A stretch of 64,000 nt of DNA from Shinisaurus crocodilurus (GCA_021292165.1 CM037879.1:242731797-242795796), one strand, 5' to 3'. Counted from the first letter of the stretch, positions 43,186 to 54,659 are shown. A program made the numbers and translations. Notes: generated from the sequence alone by a model not told the origin.

Positions 43186-44599
43186 GCCATGAACACCCCT
43201 TGTTGATGGCAAGAACGACAATTTATTTTGTTACTGAAAAACAGAAAACTATACACAGCTACAATAGAGTTTTATTATAGAGCAACCTCAGCAGAGCAAT
43301 TTATTGTCAAAAATGAATCATGTGTTTTGTTAAGAGGGCTGAGAATGTGTTTATTTGTGCCCCATGGTCTAGGCTTCATTGTTGTTTTTATAATACCTTC
43401 CATTAAACCAAGAACAAAAATAAATGTTAAAAGAAAGTTTGCTCTTTGATCAAAGCTTATACGTGGCTTTTGTGTAATAACAGAACATTTGCTATTTGAA
43501 TAAATAGCTGAACAATACCTTATAGCTTCCTTTGGGACAGGTGCTTGTTCTTCCTTTTCATTTCTTTTAACCCAACCCTACATTTGCAGGTTGTTTCTTC
43601 TATGTAGACCTGTGATTCTCACTTTCTTTCCTAACTGTATATTTCTCTTCTCTGATATATTTCCCCTAACAAAGTGTATTTCTGATTTATTTCACCTAAC
43701 AGAGGGCATTTTCTAAACCTCTTCATCCCATCTATCAGAACCAACAAAATTGATTTATGTCTTCTACCTGAATGGAGCAATGGAAAAGTAAATGATATTT
43801 GCTCATTTAACAATGCAATATAGAAACCACTTATGCCTGAGTAATTCCACTGACGTCAACATGAACACTCTAGAGTAAGTGGTTTGTGAATAGCAGCCAT
43901 AGTGATCATAAAACTGTACTATGTCAACACAATTAATAGAAAGTTCATCTTCTATGCATAGAATGTTTCCAGGCTGTTCATAGAAATCTCACGGGGGGGG
44001 GGGGGGGACATCAAAAGCCTGGAGAAAACTAAAAGATGGCAATAAAAATATAGTTACAACAATGCAGAATATAATTCTTAATTTCTGCCAAATCTGAAAA
44101 TGCCATCATAATGAGTAAGGATAAAGAAGCAAAATGAACAGGCTATATCATATGAGAATGCCTATTGAAATGGTCTGTAAAAGGCCAGACATACTGTATA
44201 CACATACTTTTAGAAATCTGATGAAAGACTGTAAATACCTCTAAAAAAAGACTTTAAACAAATTGGTCCAATCTAAAGTTCTGCTTCTTCTCAGAGGACT
44301 GATGTACACAAAACATCCAACCAGTTCAAGCACAGAGGCACACTTGGAACTGTCCCAAAATGTATGTGGAGGGGGACCACCTTGTGCAATTGGGAATTAT
44401 GCCTGCACATCAGAGGTCGCCATGTGTGCAAAGAGCACTTTGACTGATGCAAGTAAAAACTTGCATTAAAATGTCCCAAGGAATCCTGTATATGTTTTAA
44501 CTTTTACTAGAGATTCGGTTTAGACCTGGAACAGGCCTCTGATCAAATGTCTCGCCTAATCAGCACCTCTCCCCTATAGATCTTTAACCAGCTCATCTG

Positions 44600-44600
<1 letters not shown>

Positions 44601-44633
<33 letters not shown>

Positions 44634-44664
44634 GTATGTGCGTGTGTGTGTGTGTGTGTGTGTA
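44601..44664. repeat. Compound microsatellite (CT)n then (GT)n
   Basis: About 28 nt of CT repeats, the interruption CGCTGTGTATGTGC, then about 22 nt of GT repeats. Confidence 0.95.
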
Positions 44665-44799
44665 CGTATGCATGTGCAGCCCCCAGCCTCCCAGCCAACA
44701 CCAGATGCAATCCTTAGGGCTGAAAATGTGGGCCACCCTGGCTTAGCAGCTAACTGCAGATATGACATTGACAACGGCATGATTTGTGTGTTAGCAGTC

Positions 44800-45420
44800 A
44801 GTCACTCAGTCAGGCGATCACTCGTGACCGAGTAAGATTGTCTTCCAGGATAAAAAAAAAAAGAAAATTTACAAAAAGATTTTAAAAGGAGGAGAATTCT
44901 AAAGAAAATTGTGTAGACTCTAGCGATGGGTCCGTAAGTGACTGTGGAGGCCAATTCTAGATCCACACAGCTTCCCACAGTGAGGACACAGGTTACCAGA
45001 TGGAAGATGGTCTTGTAAAGGATTCATTTGACGTGCTTTTCGCTTAGCACGTTTCTCCCTTTCACCTTGCACTCGAGCTTCTTCAAAGTCCATAGAACCT
45101 TTGTGAAAGGCCAACCTCCAGTTAGATCGTTCATGGGCCAGAGCTTCCCAGTTTTTGATGTTTATATTGCATTTTTTTAGATTAGCCTTAAGAACATCTT
45201 TAAACCTCTTATATTGACCACCGATATTCCACTTTCTATCCTTGAGTTGGGAATAAAGTAACTGCTTTGGGAGACGGCAGTCAGGCATTCGAACAACATG
45301 ACCGGTCCACTGAAGTTGGCGTTGAAGGATCATTTTTTCAATGCTAGTAGTCTTTGCTTCTTCCAGTACACTGACATTTGTTCGTCTATCTTCCCAAGTA
45401 ATTCGTAGTAATTACTTCAT
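44800..45420 (-). mobile_element. LINE ORF C-terminus with a C2H2-like zinc finger and 3'UTR
   Basis: A 137-codon frame on the minus strand (45333-44920) reads MILQRQLQWTGHVVRMPDCR, then LPKQLLYSQLKDRKWNIGGQ, then YKRFKDVLKANLKKCNINIK, and ends CPHCGKLCGSRIGLHSHLRT plus HR. The RW-GHV-RM-D-RLPKQ and GGQ-KR-KD-LK blocks occur at the C-terminus of many animal non-LTR retrotransposon reverse transcriptases (endonuclease-reverse transcriptase, RTE-like in my recollection). CPHCGKLCGS...HSHLRTH is a C2H2 zinc finger pattern. The 3'UTR runs to an A-rich end near 44850, followed by CTCGGTCACGAGTGATCGCC. Clade assignment is uncertain. Confidence 0.7.
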
Positions 45421-45817
45421 GACCCATATGTGTTAGCATATGGGTCATGAAGCCTTATGAAACTCATAAATTGTGTGTTGGAGGGGGGGTTTTAAAGCAG
45501 AGAAGCGGTGGGTGGGAAGGACTTGGTGAACACTGCCCCTGCCTGCCACTTTTTGATCACAGTCCTCTCCCATTTTGCTCCTGGAGGGGCTTACTGTCTT
45601 GGAGGCCCACCAGGACAAAAGTGGCCATGGAGAGCAAAACGCAGCAGAAGGGGAGGTGCTCAGGATCCCCTCCCACCTGCTGCTTTAATTCCCCCCCCAC
45701 ACACACACACAACCCCAACCTGGTGCTTGCCAGACAGCAACTCCTATCATTACCAGTCACCATGACTAATGGGGAAGGCTGCTTCATATGAATTCAGTGG
45801 TGCCCCAGGCTCTAAAA

Positions 45818-45937
45818 CAGTGTTCTCCAACCTTGGGTCCCCAGATGTTTTTGGCCTACAACTTCCAGCATGCCCCAGCCAGCATGCTGGGAGTTGTAGG
45901 CCAAAAACATCTGGGGACCCAAGGTTGGAGAACACTG
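45818..45937. mobile_element. Perfectly palindromic hAT-type MITE with an exact 8-bp target duplication
   Basis: The ends are CAGTGTTCTCCAACCTTGGG and CCCAAGGTTGGAGAACACTG. Flanks CTCTAAAA (45810-45817, 45938-45945) match exactly. It is nearly identical to 35486-35620 apart from a shorter hairpin apex (CCAGCCAGCATGCTGG) and one base in the left arm (ACTTCC). Confidence 0.95.
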
Positions 45938-46879
45938 CTCTAAAACATAGATCTGCCGCTGTCCTCCCTAGTTAGCTCCCTAGGCAGACAATATTTTCCC
46001 ATTATAATAAAGACAAAGTTGGTTTCATACTATTGCTCCTCCCATATTTGACTAGACCAACCTCCCATGTAAGCCTATTTACTCATTTATATTTCAGTAA
46101 TAGTGCTACAATTCTCATCTACAACTACGCGATAGTTAAGGCAAACTTGCTTATCTGTTCAGACAAATGCCTTTGCTGCTTTTCTATAGGTGTTCAATGG
46201 GGGATAAAGCATTTCCAAAGCTCAAAATGTTAGGGCATTTCATTGTTCCATGGGAATTTTCATTATTATGTTGCATTTTTAATATATATACACACATACA
46301 CTGTCCTTACATTTCACAAAGACATCGCCTTCTTAGGCTCTTAGGAATATTCTAAAACTGATACCTTCTAAATACTGATACCTTTCAGGCAGCACAGGTG
46401 GGGTTGCTGGTCACCTGGGTATTTGAATCCTGTATCCCTTGGTATACTAAAAAGGTAAAAAAAACTTTTTCACTTCCTGCAGATATAGTGGGATGCTCCT
46501 AAGAGCCAATAATACCCTTCAGAAATGTTATAGGCCTGCTCCTAACCCAGTTTCTCCCAATATTCATGTCAGGAAAAAAAACCCCATGCTATTCTCTTCT
46601 TTTCCCTTGGGAATCCTATAGATGCAATGGTTCTTGTTGCATGAGTTAAAGCCTAAAAAAAAGGCCCTGATGCCCACATTTTTTCAATGCAGAGCTAGAT
46701 CCCATTGATTGTGGTGAATCAGGTGATTCTTCTACCATACATATTTTGCAGTGGGATCCACATGAAACTAGATTACATGCCACGCAACATGAGTTCCAGG
46801 TTCGGACTTCGCATCAAACAATCCAGAAATGAGGGCATTCCTGAGTTGTTTATGGAAGTCGATGAAAAGCTTCCTTCAG

Positions 46880-48110
46880 CAAAGTTCCTCACCAAAGACT
46901 CCTGAGCAAACTTAGCAGTCATGGAATAAAAGGAGAGATCTTCTTATGGATCAGTAACTGGTTAAAGAACAGAAAGTAGAGAGTCGGAATTAATTTTAAA
47001 TTCTCCAAATGGAGGGAGAACTGTACAGGGATCTGTACTGGGACCAATGCTTTTCAGCTTAATCATAAATGATCTGGAATGAGGAGTCAGCAGTGAAGTG
47101 GCCAAGTTTGCTGATGACACCAAATTATTTAGGGTGGTTAAAACAAAACGGGATTGAGAGGAGCTCCAAAAGAATTCTCCAAACTGGGAGAATGGGCATC
47201 AAAATGGCAAATATGGTTCAATGTAAGCAATTGTAAAGTAATGCATGTTAGGGCAAAAATCCCAACTTCAAGTATAAGCTGATGGGATCTGAGCAAGTGG
47301 AGACTGACCCAAGAAAGAGATCTTGGGGTTGTGGTGGACAGCTTGATGAAAATGTCAGTCCTGCTGCGAAAAAGGCAAATTCCATGTTAGGCATAATTAG
47401 GAAAGGAACTGAAAATAAAACTGCCAAAATCATATTCCCCTTATAGAAACCTATGGTGTGACCACACCTGGAATACTGTGTACAGTTCTGGTCACCACAC
47501 CTAAAAAAGGATATTGTACAGTTGGAGAAAGTGCAGAAAAGGACAACTAATACGATCAAGGGGCAGGAGCAACTCCCGTATGAGGAAAGGTTACAGCATC
47601 TGGGATTGTTAGCTTAGAAAAATGTCGAGTAAGGGGAGACATGATAGAGGTGTACACGATTATGCATGGTGTGGAGAAAGTGGAGAGAGAGACATTTTTC
47701 TCCCTCTCTCATAATACTAGAACCCCGGGTCATCTCATGAAGCTGATTTGTGGGAGTTTCAGGACAGGTAAAAGGAAGTGTTTCTTCACATAGCACATAG
47801 TTAAACTATGGAATTCACTACCACAAGATGTAGTGATGGCTAACACTGTCGATGGCTTTAAAAGGGGATTGGACAAATTCATGGAGGATAAGGCTGTCAA
47901 TGGCTACTAGTTCTCATGGCTATATGCTGCTTCCACTATCAGAGGTAGTGTGCCTATGTACACCAGGTGCTGGGGAACGTGGGCAGGAGGGTGCTGTTGC
48001 ACTCATGTCCTATTTGTGGGTTTCCCATGGGCAGTTGTTTGGCCACCGTGTGAACAGAATGCTGGACTAGATGGACCCTTAGTCTGATCCAGCATGGCTC
48101 TTCTTAAAGT
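46880..48110 (+). mobile_element. CR1 LINE, reverse transcriptase to 3' end, many frame breaks
   Basis: Recognisable blocks in order: ACAGGGATCTGTACTGGGAC (G-VLGP), GAAGTGGCCAAGTTTGCTGA then TGACACC (the FADD block), GGGTTGTGGTGGACAGCTTG, GTGACCACACCTGGAATACT, GTGCAGAAAAGGACAACTAA, GAGGTGTACACGATTATGCA, GGAATTCACTACCACAAGAT, GGATTGGACAAATTCATGGA, and GACTAGATGGACCCTTAGTC. No continuous frame remains. It is a typical reptile CR1 copy, older than the L2-like ones. Confidence 0.9.
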
Positions 48111-48482
48111 GGAAATGACATGGGTAGGAGACATCACGTTTGCTTGTTTGCTCCCACATGGCCCTGATAACCCATGATTTAAACAACCCACGGATTTTCA
48201 TTACATGCCAACTGGGCCTATATTTCTTTACTCATTTCCAAAATGAGAGTCTCATTAAATAATTGAAGGATGTGAATGACATTTGGGAACACACACTTTC
48301 TAGAAGCCAGATAGCCTTTCTAAAATTACTCAGCTCTCAACGTCAGTTTACATTGTTCATGACCTTGCTGCATGCAATTTTACTTGCTCTGAAATTGGGG
48401 GTATAATAGATAATGCTCACCGTGCATTATAAAGAGCTTCCCAATGACATTACCATTGTTTGTTTCTCAGTGAGATGATCTA

Positions 48483-48592
48483 GGCCAGCCTTTCCCAACC
48501 TGGTGCTCTCCAGATGTTTTTTGAGACTTCAACTCCCAACAGCTCTGGCCAGCATGGCCAATGCTTAGGAATGCTGGGAGTTGTAGTGCAGA
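48483..48592. mobile_element. Palindromic hairpin MITE, CCTTTCCCAACCTGGTG family
   Basis: The arms are GGCCAGCCTTTCCCAACCTG, GTGCTCTCCAGATGTTTT and CAACTCCCA, paired with TGGGAGTTGTAG. Related copies lie at about 7198-7275 and 49672-49785 (CCTTCCCCAACCTGATGCCC with the inverse GGTCCAAAACATCTGG). Confidence 0.65.
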
Positions 48593-49163
48593 GACTGATA
48601 TAAGCAGATAGGCTGGGGGTGGGGGAAATCCTTGAAATTCATTTTGTCAAAGAAAGAAAAACCCCGATACAATAAAAATAATGTAAATTTTCCCTCTTTT
48701 AATTATGAAAGCACACACACACACTTCAGTTTTCCTTCTATAACATTTGTGAAAACACAAGCAAGAATGCTCCACAATCAAGAAAATATTTCCCAATAAT
48801 TAAAAACACTTGGGTTCAGTTCTGAGAAGAATGTGCAAAAGTACCTACCATGGGTTTGAGCGGAAAGCTAAAAGTAGCACTTAAGGGAATTCACTGATAG
48901 GCATAACAACTGTCCAGAGAAATCACACTAAGGGCATTTCAGATATTGTGCTGTTAAAGTAAAACCTTGAGTTGAAAAGGAAGCACTAGAAGGAGGCTGC
49001 CTTGTACTGTGTGCTGTAAAATGTTAACGATTTTTGTGAACCCATCTCCAATCTGTGTAAATCAAGAAGAGCTCCAGTCAACGTATTTCCCCACAGTGTC
49101 TCTTCCTCTTCCATCTAACACTGCTTAGTATTTAGAGAGGAGTTTAAAAGAAAAGCCACTTGC

Positions 49164-49277
49164 CAGTTTTGTAATGTCATTCACATCATCTGTCACAGGA
49201 TTCCCACAGCGACTTTGGGCTTTGACAAGAGGATTAAGTAGGAGCAGTTGAAGATAAAAGCAAGTGATAATCCAAGT
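49164..49277 (-). CDS. KITLG: KITLG exon 2: signal peptide and N-terminus of the cytokine
   Basis: This exon is 114 nt, 38 codons, phase 0 at both ends. It starts [18 protein letters not shown], a hydrophobic signal-peptide core, and runs into [20 protein letters not shown]. The cysteine in RCGNPVT is the first of the four disulfide cysteines of stem cell factor. The acceptor is CTCTTTTACAG followed by ACTTGG. The downstream boundary is unusual: the conserved codon end ...AAACTG is followed by GCAAGT, not GT. Exon 3 begins exactly where the family needs it to, so the intron appears to be GC-AG. The nearest GT would shift the frame and add two residues. The signal peptidase site probably falls near KAQS-RCG by analogy with other family members. 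The start codon lies in exon 1, which was not located. Confidence 0.95.
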
Positions 49278-49859
49278 CTGTAAAAGAGAGAGAATAATTT
49301 GCTTGGTAACCTTTACAAAGGCACATTATATACAGTAACATGTTATACTTTGGAGTGAAACCTTTGGCTTTATTTCAATAGCTAAGAATCATTAGCTTAT
49401 AAAAATTCAGGCAACTATGATCAAAACCTGGTATGAAGTAGATCAAGATGACATCTTTAACTGGGCAATATTTTCAGAAACAAATGCAAATTTTTGAGGC
49501 ATGTTTATGACACACACACACACACGCACGCACGCACGCACGCACACACAATCCTGTCAATATTTTCATCAGTAGGTAAACTTAGAGCCAGTTCTAACAT
49601 TACCATCTCTATGGTGAGTCACCAAACATCCTTCCCCATGGAAGTTGAAAAAGAAGTTGAACTGTCTGTACTAGCCTTCCCCAACCTGATGCCCTATAGA
49701 TGGTTTGGACTACAACTCCCAACAGCCTGAGCCAACATGGCCAATGGTTAGGAATTATGGGAGTTGTGGTCCAAAACATCTGGACGTTACTAGGGTTGGT
49801 TTAGATGGTTCTTACTTAGGGGCAAAATACCTTTATTTCACATATACACTGATGGGATC

Positions 49860-50625
49860 CAAACTAATACTATTCTGGACAGGCAGAGCCTAGCAATGGT
49901 GATCCACGCTCTGGTAACCTCTTGTCTGGACTATTGTAACGCGCTCTACATGGGGCTGCCTTTGAAAATGGTCTGGAGACTTCAATTGGTTCAAAATAGA
50001 GCAGCTAGGCTGCTAGCAGGGACTGGCCGACAAGAACACATTACACCACTCCTCTATGAATTACATTGGCTACTGATTGAAGTCCAGGTCCAATTCAAAG
50101 TGCTAATATTAACATTCAAAGCCCTAAATGGTTTGGGGCCAGGTTATCTGAAGGAATGCCTCATCCTGTATGTGTCTACCTGAACCCTGAGATCTTCATC
50201 GGAGGTCCTTCTCAGAGAGCCCCCTCTAAAGGAAGCTAGGAGGGTGGCTACTAGGGGAAGGGCCTTCTCAGTTGTGGCACCTCATTTGTGGAATCAGCTC
50301 CCCAAAAAAGTGTGCCTGGCACCCACCCTTTATTATTTTAGGCGCCAGGTGAAAACCTTTTTATTTTCCCAATATTTTAATGGATAGACTTTTATTCTCA
50401 TTTTTATTGTATTACTACTGTACCCCCACACTGATTCATCTAGCTGCTCTTTGTATTATTGTATTATATTGTATTGTATTTGTATGTTATATTAATGATA
50501 TTATTTGGTTTTATGATTGTTTTATACTGATTGGTTTTTTGTTTTGTTTTTGTAAACCACCCAGGGAGCCTTTTGGCTGATGGGTGGTGTAAAAATACAT
50601 TAAATAAAATAAAATACGTAAATAA
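49860..50625 (+). mobile_element. L2-like LINE 3' end
   Basis: The frame at 49896-50183 reads MVIHALVTSCLDYCNALYMG, LPLKMVWRLQLVQNRAARLL, LLYELHWLLIEVQVQFKVLI and LTFKALNGLGPGYLKECL, the clade-typical C-terminal region of ORF2. The 3'UTR follows with GGGCCTTCTCAGTTGTGGCA, GGAATCAGCTCCCC and CCACCCAGGGAGCCTTTTGG, with an (AAAT)n-like end. It is the same family as 60155-60495. Confidence 0.9.
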
Positions 50626-51094
50626 ACTGGTAGTGATGAATCAGAAGAGAGAGCTTTTAATAAAAACAGTGGTTCAGCAACATTGCCCTCCAGATGTAGA
50701 AGGCAATGGAAACACATAAGGAGGGCCTGGGGCTAGCATGCTCCCATTCCTCATGTGTTCAGACTACCTGGCTAAGGAATGCATTAATAAGGCTAGACTC
50801 TCTCTGCTTTTACACTGGCCCCTCAGAATCTCCCTACAGTGATTCCTCAGGGTCAAAGAGGGTTGAGATGCTGGCATTCCACCAAAGGGCTGCACTCACA
50901 TTCCATTCTATTCTCCCTCCCATCCTGCAAATATGAACTTATGCATCTCATAGGCTAAAATGGGGTGAAAAACCACACTTTTTTCAAAACCTACAAATAC
51001 CTTGTACTTCTTCTGGGGCAAAACACATACTATACCTCCCTTACCTACAATGACAAACTGCTTTCCAAATGAGGATGTACAAATGGAGAAATGT

Positions 51095-51337
51095 TTATTT
51101 TTTAATTTATTTTATTTATTATATACCCAGCCTTTTTTCCTGCAAGGAACCCGAGGCTGGCTTACATAATCCTCCTCCTCCTCTCCATTTTATCCTCACA
51201 ACAACCCTGTGAGGTAGGTTAGGCTGAGAGTCAGTGACTGGCCCAAAGTCACCCAGTTTCATGCCCGAGTGGGGACTAGAACCCGGATCTCCCGAGTCCC
51301 AGTCCAACACTCTCACCACTACGCCACACTGGCTCTA
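51095..51337 (-). mobile_element. tRNA-derived CORE-like SINE, full length
   Basis: The minus strand reads GAGCCAGTGTGGCGTAGTGG, TGAGAGTGTTGGACTGGGAC, TCGGGAGATCCGGGTTCTAG, CTGGGTGACTTTGGGCCAGT, CTCACAGGGTTGTTGTGAGG, and ends in an A/T-rich tail. It is nearly identical to the copy at 34720-34968. Confidence 0.92.
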
Positions 51338-51744
51338 TTGTTATTACTACAAAGTAATACAAAGTTATTACTACAAAGTAAACTCCATGTAAGTCTATGG
51401 AAATAAAATTAGACACTACCTGTCAAACTGCTGGTGGGCACTTGTCAAATTTTAAACTTATATAAGTAAGCCATTCCTTGTTCTTTCTACCTCAAAAGTG
51501 GCATGGACCATCCCAAACCCACCTCTCCTACACTGCCAAGTTTCAAATCAGTCCATTGAGTCATTTTCTCAGTATTAACCATAGAACCTATTCGCCGCCC
51601 CCAATTTCTGGTTATAGTGCCAGAATGCAATTCAGTCGACTCGCCCTTAACATAGAGCCCCTACAGTGGCCCTATAATTACACTAATATGGATTTTGGAA
51701 TTTTAAAACCCCATAACTGTAATGCGCTTATACAAATTAATGGT

Positions 51745-52111
51745 GTGGCTATGACTTGAATACTGTGTACAACTCTGGGCTCCATCTCAAAAAGGATACT
51801 GTAGAGCTGGAAAAGGTGCAGAAAAGGGCAACTAAAAATGATCAAGGGGTTGAAGCACCTTATCTATGGAGGAAAGGATAAAGCATTTGGAGCTTTTTAA
51901 TTTAGAAAAAAGGAGAGACAACTAATTGGGGCCATGAACAAGGTTTATAAAATTATGAAGGAAGTACTATGAAGGAAATGGATAGAGAGACATTTCTTCT
52001 TTGTTCCTAATACCAGAACTAAGGGGTAATTCAACTAACTGATTGGCTGTAGGTTTAGGGCAGCAAGCAAATTTAAGTCTTCACACAACACATAATTATT
52101 TTATGGTATTT
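51745..52111 (+). mobile_element. CR1 LINE, 5' part of a split copy
   Basis: Blocks GAATACTGTGTACAACTCTG, GGATACTGTAGAGCTGGAAA, AGGTGCAGAAAAGGGCAACT and GAAATGGATAGAGAGACATT follow the CR1 order of 46880-48110. The copy stops at TATTTGCTGCC and resumes at about 52566 (GAAGTGATGATGG), matching the CR1 order on both sides. Confidence 0.85.
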
Positions 52112-52565
52112 GCTGCCTAAATTACATTTCTGTACTGCCCAATGGGCAAAGCGCTCTGGGAAGTTTACAAAGATTAAAAACCTTAAAATTACAATATTGT
52201 ACATAATATAAAAACTGTTTACATACAAACATATAAAAAGACAGCACACACACACACATATCTTAACAATTTTAACAATCAACAATAAGGAATCCAGTAC
52301 CCAAATGAAAAAACTTATCATATGCTGCCAAATGCCTAAGAGCAGAGGAAGGTTTTAACCTGGCACCGAAAAGATAACAATATTGGCACCAGGCAGGCCT
52401 CACTGGGGAAATCTTTCCATAATTAGGGGGCCACCACCAAGAAGTCCCTCTGCTTTATTGCCACCTTCTGAGCCTCCCTCAGAAGAGGCACCTGGAGGAG
52501 GGCCTTAGATGACAAGCATAGTATATGGGTAGGTTCATGTCGGGAGAGGCGATCCATCAGGTATT
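52112..52565 (-). mobile_element. L2-like LINE 3' end nested in CR1
   Basis: On the minus strand the segment reads GGCCCTCCTCCAGGTGCCTC, GGTGCCAGGTTAAAACCTTC and CTTCCCAGAGCGCTTTGCCC, then ATTGGGCAGTACAGAAATGT. This is an L2-type post-ORF2 and 3'UTR. It interrupts an otherwise collinear CR1 copy, so it inserted later than the CR1. Confidence 0.75.
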
Positions 52566-52845
52566 AAGAAGTGATGATGGTTACTAGTTTAGATCACTTT
52601 AAAAGGGAATCAGACAAAATAATGGAAGATCACTCTCTGTCAAGGGCTATTCATCACGTTAGCTACCTGAATCTCCAGGTTCAGAGGCAGAATGCCACTG
52701 AATGCTAGTTGTTGGGAGCAACAGTGGGAGTGGACTACTGCCTTCAAGCCATATGTGTGGGCTTCCAGAGGCAGCTGGACCAGATGGACCCTTGCACTAG
52801 ATGGACCTTTGATCTGACCCAGTAGGATTCTCCTTCGGTTCTTAG
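52566..52845 (+). mobile_element. CR1 LINE, 3' part of a split copy
   Basis: It continues the CR1 from before the nested insertion: GAAGTGATGATGGTTACTAG, TTTAAAAGGGAATCAGACAA, GTGTGGGCTTCCAGAGGCAG and TGGACCTTTGATCTGACCCA. Confidence 0.8.
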
Positions 52846-53384
52846 CATGCTTATCCAATGAAACATGTGAAATGCCACTCTGCAAAAGCACTATCCTGGG
52901 AATAATGATCCTGGGATGTCAACACAAATTTGAGTAATGCACAGCTTTCTGATGCTACTTCTGAGCATTTCCAAAGGGCAAAGTTTTCTGGCAGCACACA
53001 CATATGTAGGTTTGTTTGAAATGGCCCTTCACTGAGATGAAAATGATACTGTACTATGTCCTAAAGTCTAGACATTTGCCTAAAGTCTCAAATCTGTTTG
53101 AGGAGGTGGTCATCAGTTCAGAAGCAAGGACAAGAATCATGGCCAAGCTGTGCCTGACCAAGATCCATCTCACTCAGCAGCACCCTGTCTACAATAGTAG
53201 CCTGACAGCAATTCAAAAGCAGGCCAAGATGGTGCTAGTCCTCCTTCCCACCCCCTGCAGCATTTGATAATCTGAGGTATAATAACAGTGAACTTAGAGA
53301 TTCTGTTCTCAACTATTGTGGTAACTAGACACATTTTTCATCAATAAGTTTAATTCTTTTTAAAAGCAATCTATACTTGGGCCA

Positions 53385-53534
53385 GTCTTTGGGCTCTCAG
53401 CCTGACCTACCTCACAGCAGGGTTGTTGTGAGGAAAAAATGGAGAGGAGGAGGAAGATTATGTAAGCCCCCTTGGGTTCCTTGCAGGAAAAAAGGTGGGG
53501 TATAAATATAATAAAATAAATAAATAAATAAATA
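53385..53534 (+). mobile_element. tRNA-derived CORE-like SINE, 5'-truncated
   Basis: It contains CTCTCAGCCTGACCTACCTC, AGGGTTGTTGTGAGG, CTTGGGTTCCTTGCAGGAAA and AAAGGTGGGGTATAAATATA, and ends in (AAAT)n. Confidence 0.85.
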
Positions 53535-53796
53535 CTAGATTGAAACTTCAAGCATAGATTGTAAAACAACCGCAATATCTTGCGCCAATAAATCTGCACA
53601 TTAATTGTGTAGGAAACTCATTTCTTTTGTTGTTCTTGGATTGCTGCCAATTAATTTAATTTAATGACCTTGAAGGGGTGTAGAAAGGGTTGGATATAAT
53701 TTCTCTTCATTTATAAACAGCTCATAATTGTATTAACTTTATCATGCTGCTCCTCAGTCATCTTTTTTTCTAAGCTAAAAAGCCCCAATTTAAAGC

Positions 53797-53836
<40 letters not shown>

Positions 53837-53867
53837 TGTAAGAAAGGTATTCCACTATCATTTTAGT

Positions 53868-53982
53868 GCACAGTCCTATGCATGTTTAGACAGAAAAAAG
53901 GCCTACAACCCCAGCATGCTGGCTGAGGAATGCTGGGAGTTGTAGGACGTTTTTCTGCCTCAACATGCATGGGATTGTGCCC
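53868..53982. mobile_element. Palindromic MITE, GTGCAATCC family, copy 5
   Basis: The arms are GTGCACAGTCCTATGCATGT, TTAGACAGAAAAAAGGCC and the inverse CCTCAACATGCATGGGATTG, TGCCC. The apex is CCAGCATGCTGGCTGAGG. It follows a (TTA)n run at 53797-53836. Confidence 0.85.
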
Positions 53983-54599
53983 TTACTTGCCCTGTTTTAG
54001 AACCTCAGTTCTACAATGTCCTTCTAGAGATGAGCTGACCAGAGGTGTCCAAACTGTTCTAAACATGGTTCTCTCATTTCTCTCGCTCTCATTTTCTTAT
54101 ACATTTTAGAATAGAAACACATTCAGATTTTGTTTTTCTCTTTTATCCCCACATTTTTTTGCCTGCAGATGGGTGTGAAATTTGAAATCTCTCACAAATC
54201 AACAACAGATTTAATAAAGATACTCACGGCCCCTTCACTCTACATGACTCCCCACCTGCCAGCCACTCATCTTCCATGAGTTATCTAATTGTTCTTAGGC
54301 TATTTTTCTGTTAATAACCATCCTAAATCCATATTTCAAGGAATACCACAAATTAAATTATGTATGAGGTAAAGACTTGAATTGATACAGATGTCCATTT
54401 AACTACCTGATCTGTGATAAAAATTCTCTTTACTACTTGGCAGGTTGATATAAATGGCCAAATTGCCTCATAGTGAGAGAGCTAATTCTGAGATAGTTTG
54501 GCCAACTCATAGTTCCTTTTTTTGTTAAAACTGCCTGTTGGTTTCATTGAATAAGTCCACATTCTTACATTGTGAGAGAAAGTTATTTTTTCCTGTGTA

Positions 54600-54603
<4 letters not shown>

Positions 54604-54658
<55 letters not shown>
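54604..54658. repeat. Compound microsatellite (CT)n(AT)n
   Basis: About 36 nt of CT repeats followed by about 20 nt of AT repeats. Confidence 0.95.

Positions 54659-54659
<1 letters not shown>

Larger units (their letters stand above)
36343..49163 (-). other. KITLG: KITLG intron 2 (apparent GC-AG intron)
   Basis: The donor side reads CTG|GCAAGT at 49163 and the acceptor is CTGTAG at 36343. At 12.8 kb it contains hAT MITEs (36972-37318, 39855-40194, 41175-41346), CR1 copies (37760-38095, 46880-48110), a 5S-derived SINE (40291-40448), a LINE (41925-43185), a LINE C-terminus (44800-45420) and a palindromic MITE (45818-45937). I see nothing recognisable in 36370-36960, 37330-37750, 38110-38820, 39110-39840, 40460-41160, 43210-44590 (apart from a G run at 43994-44008), 45950-46780 and 48600-49160. 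Confidence 0.88.
3360..49277 (-). other. KITLG: KITLG gene (KIT ligand / stem cell factor), exons 2-10; exon 1 not in window
   Basis: KIT ligand is a dimeric four-helix cytokine, made as a type I membrane protein. It binds the KIT receptor tyrosine kinase and supports melanocytes, germ cells, mast cells and blood progenitors. Eight coding exons on the minus strand give an ordered match to this family: signal peptide, four conserved cysteines, stalk, transmembrane helix, cytoplasmic tail. Their boundaries carry splice consensus and their phases (0,0,0,1,1,0,2) chain. Summed coding length is 823 nt, or 822 nt (273 residues plus stop) if the surplus base in exon 5 is removed. A five-codon exon 1, as in mammals, would give about 278 residues, close to the family's usual 270-290. 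The low coordinate of the gene is a guess, set at the first AATAAA after the recognisable 3'UTR. Identity is certain from motif order; orthology to a particular species is not determined. Confidence 0.95.
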
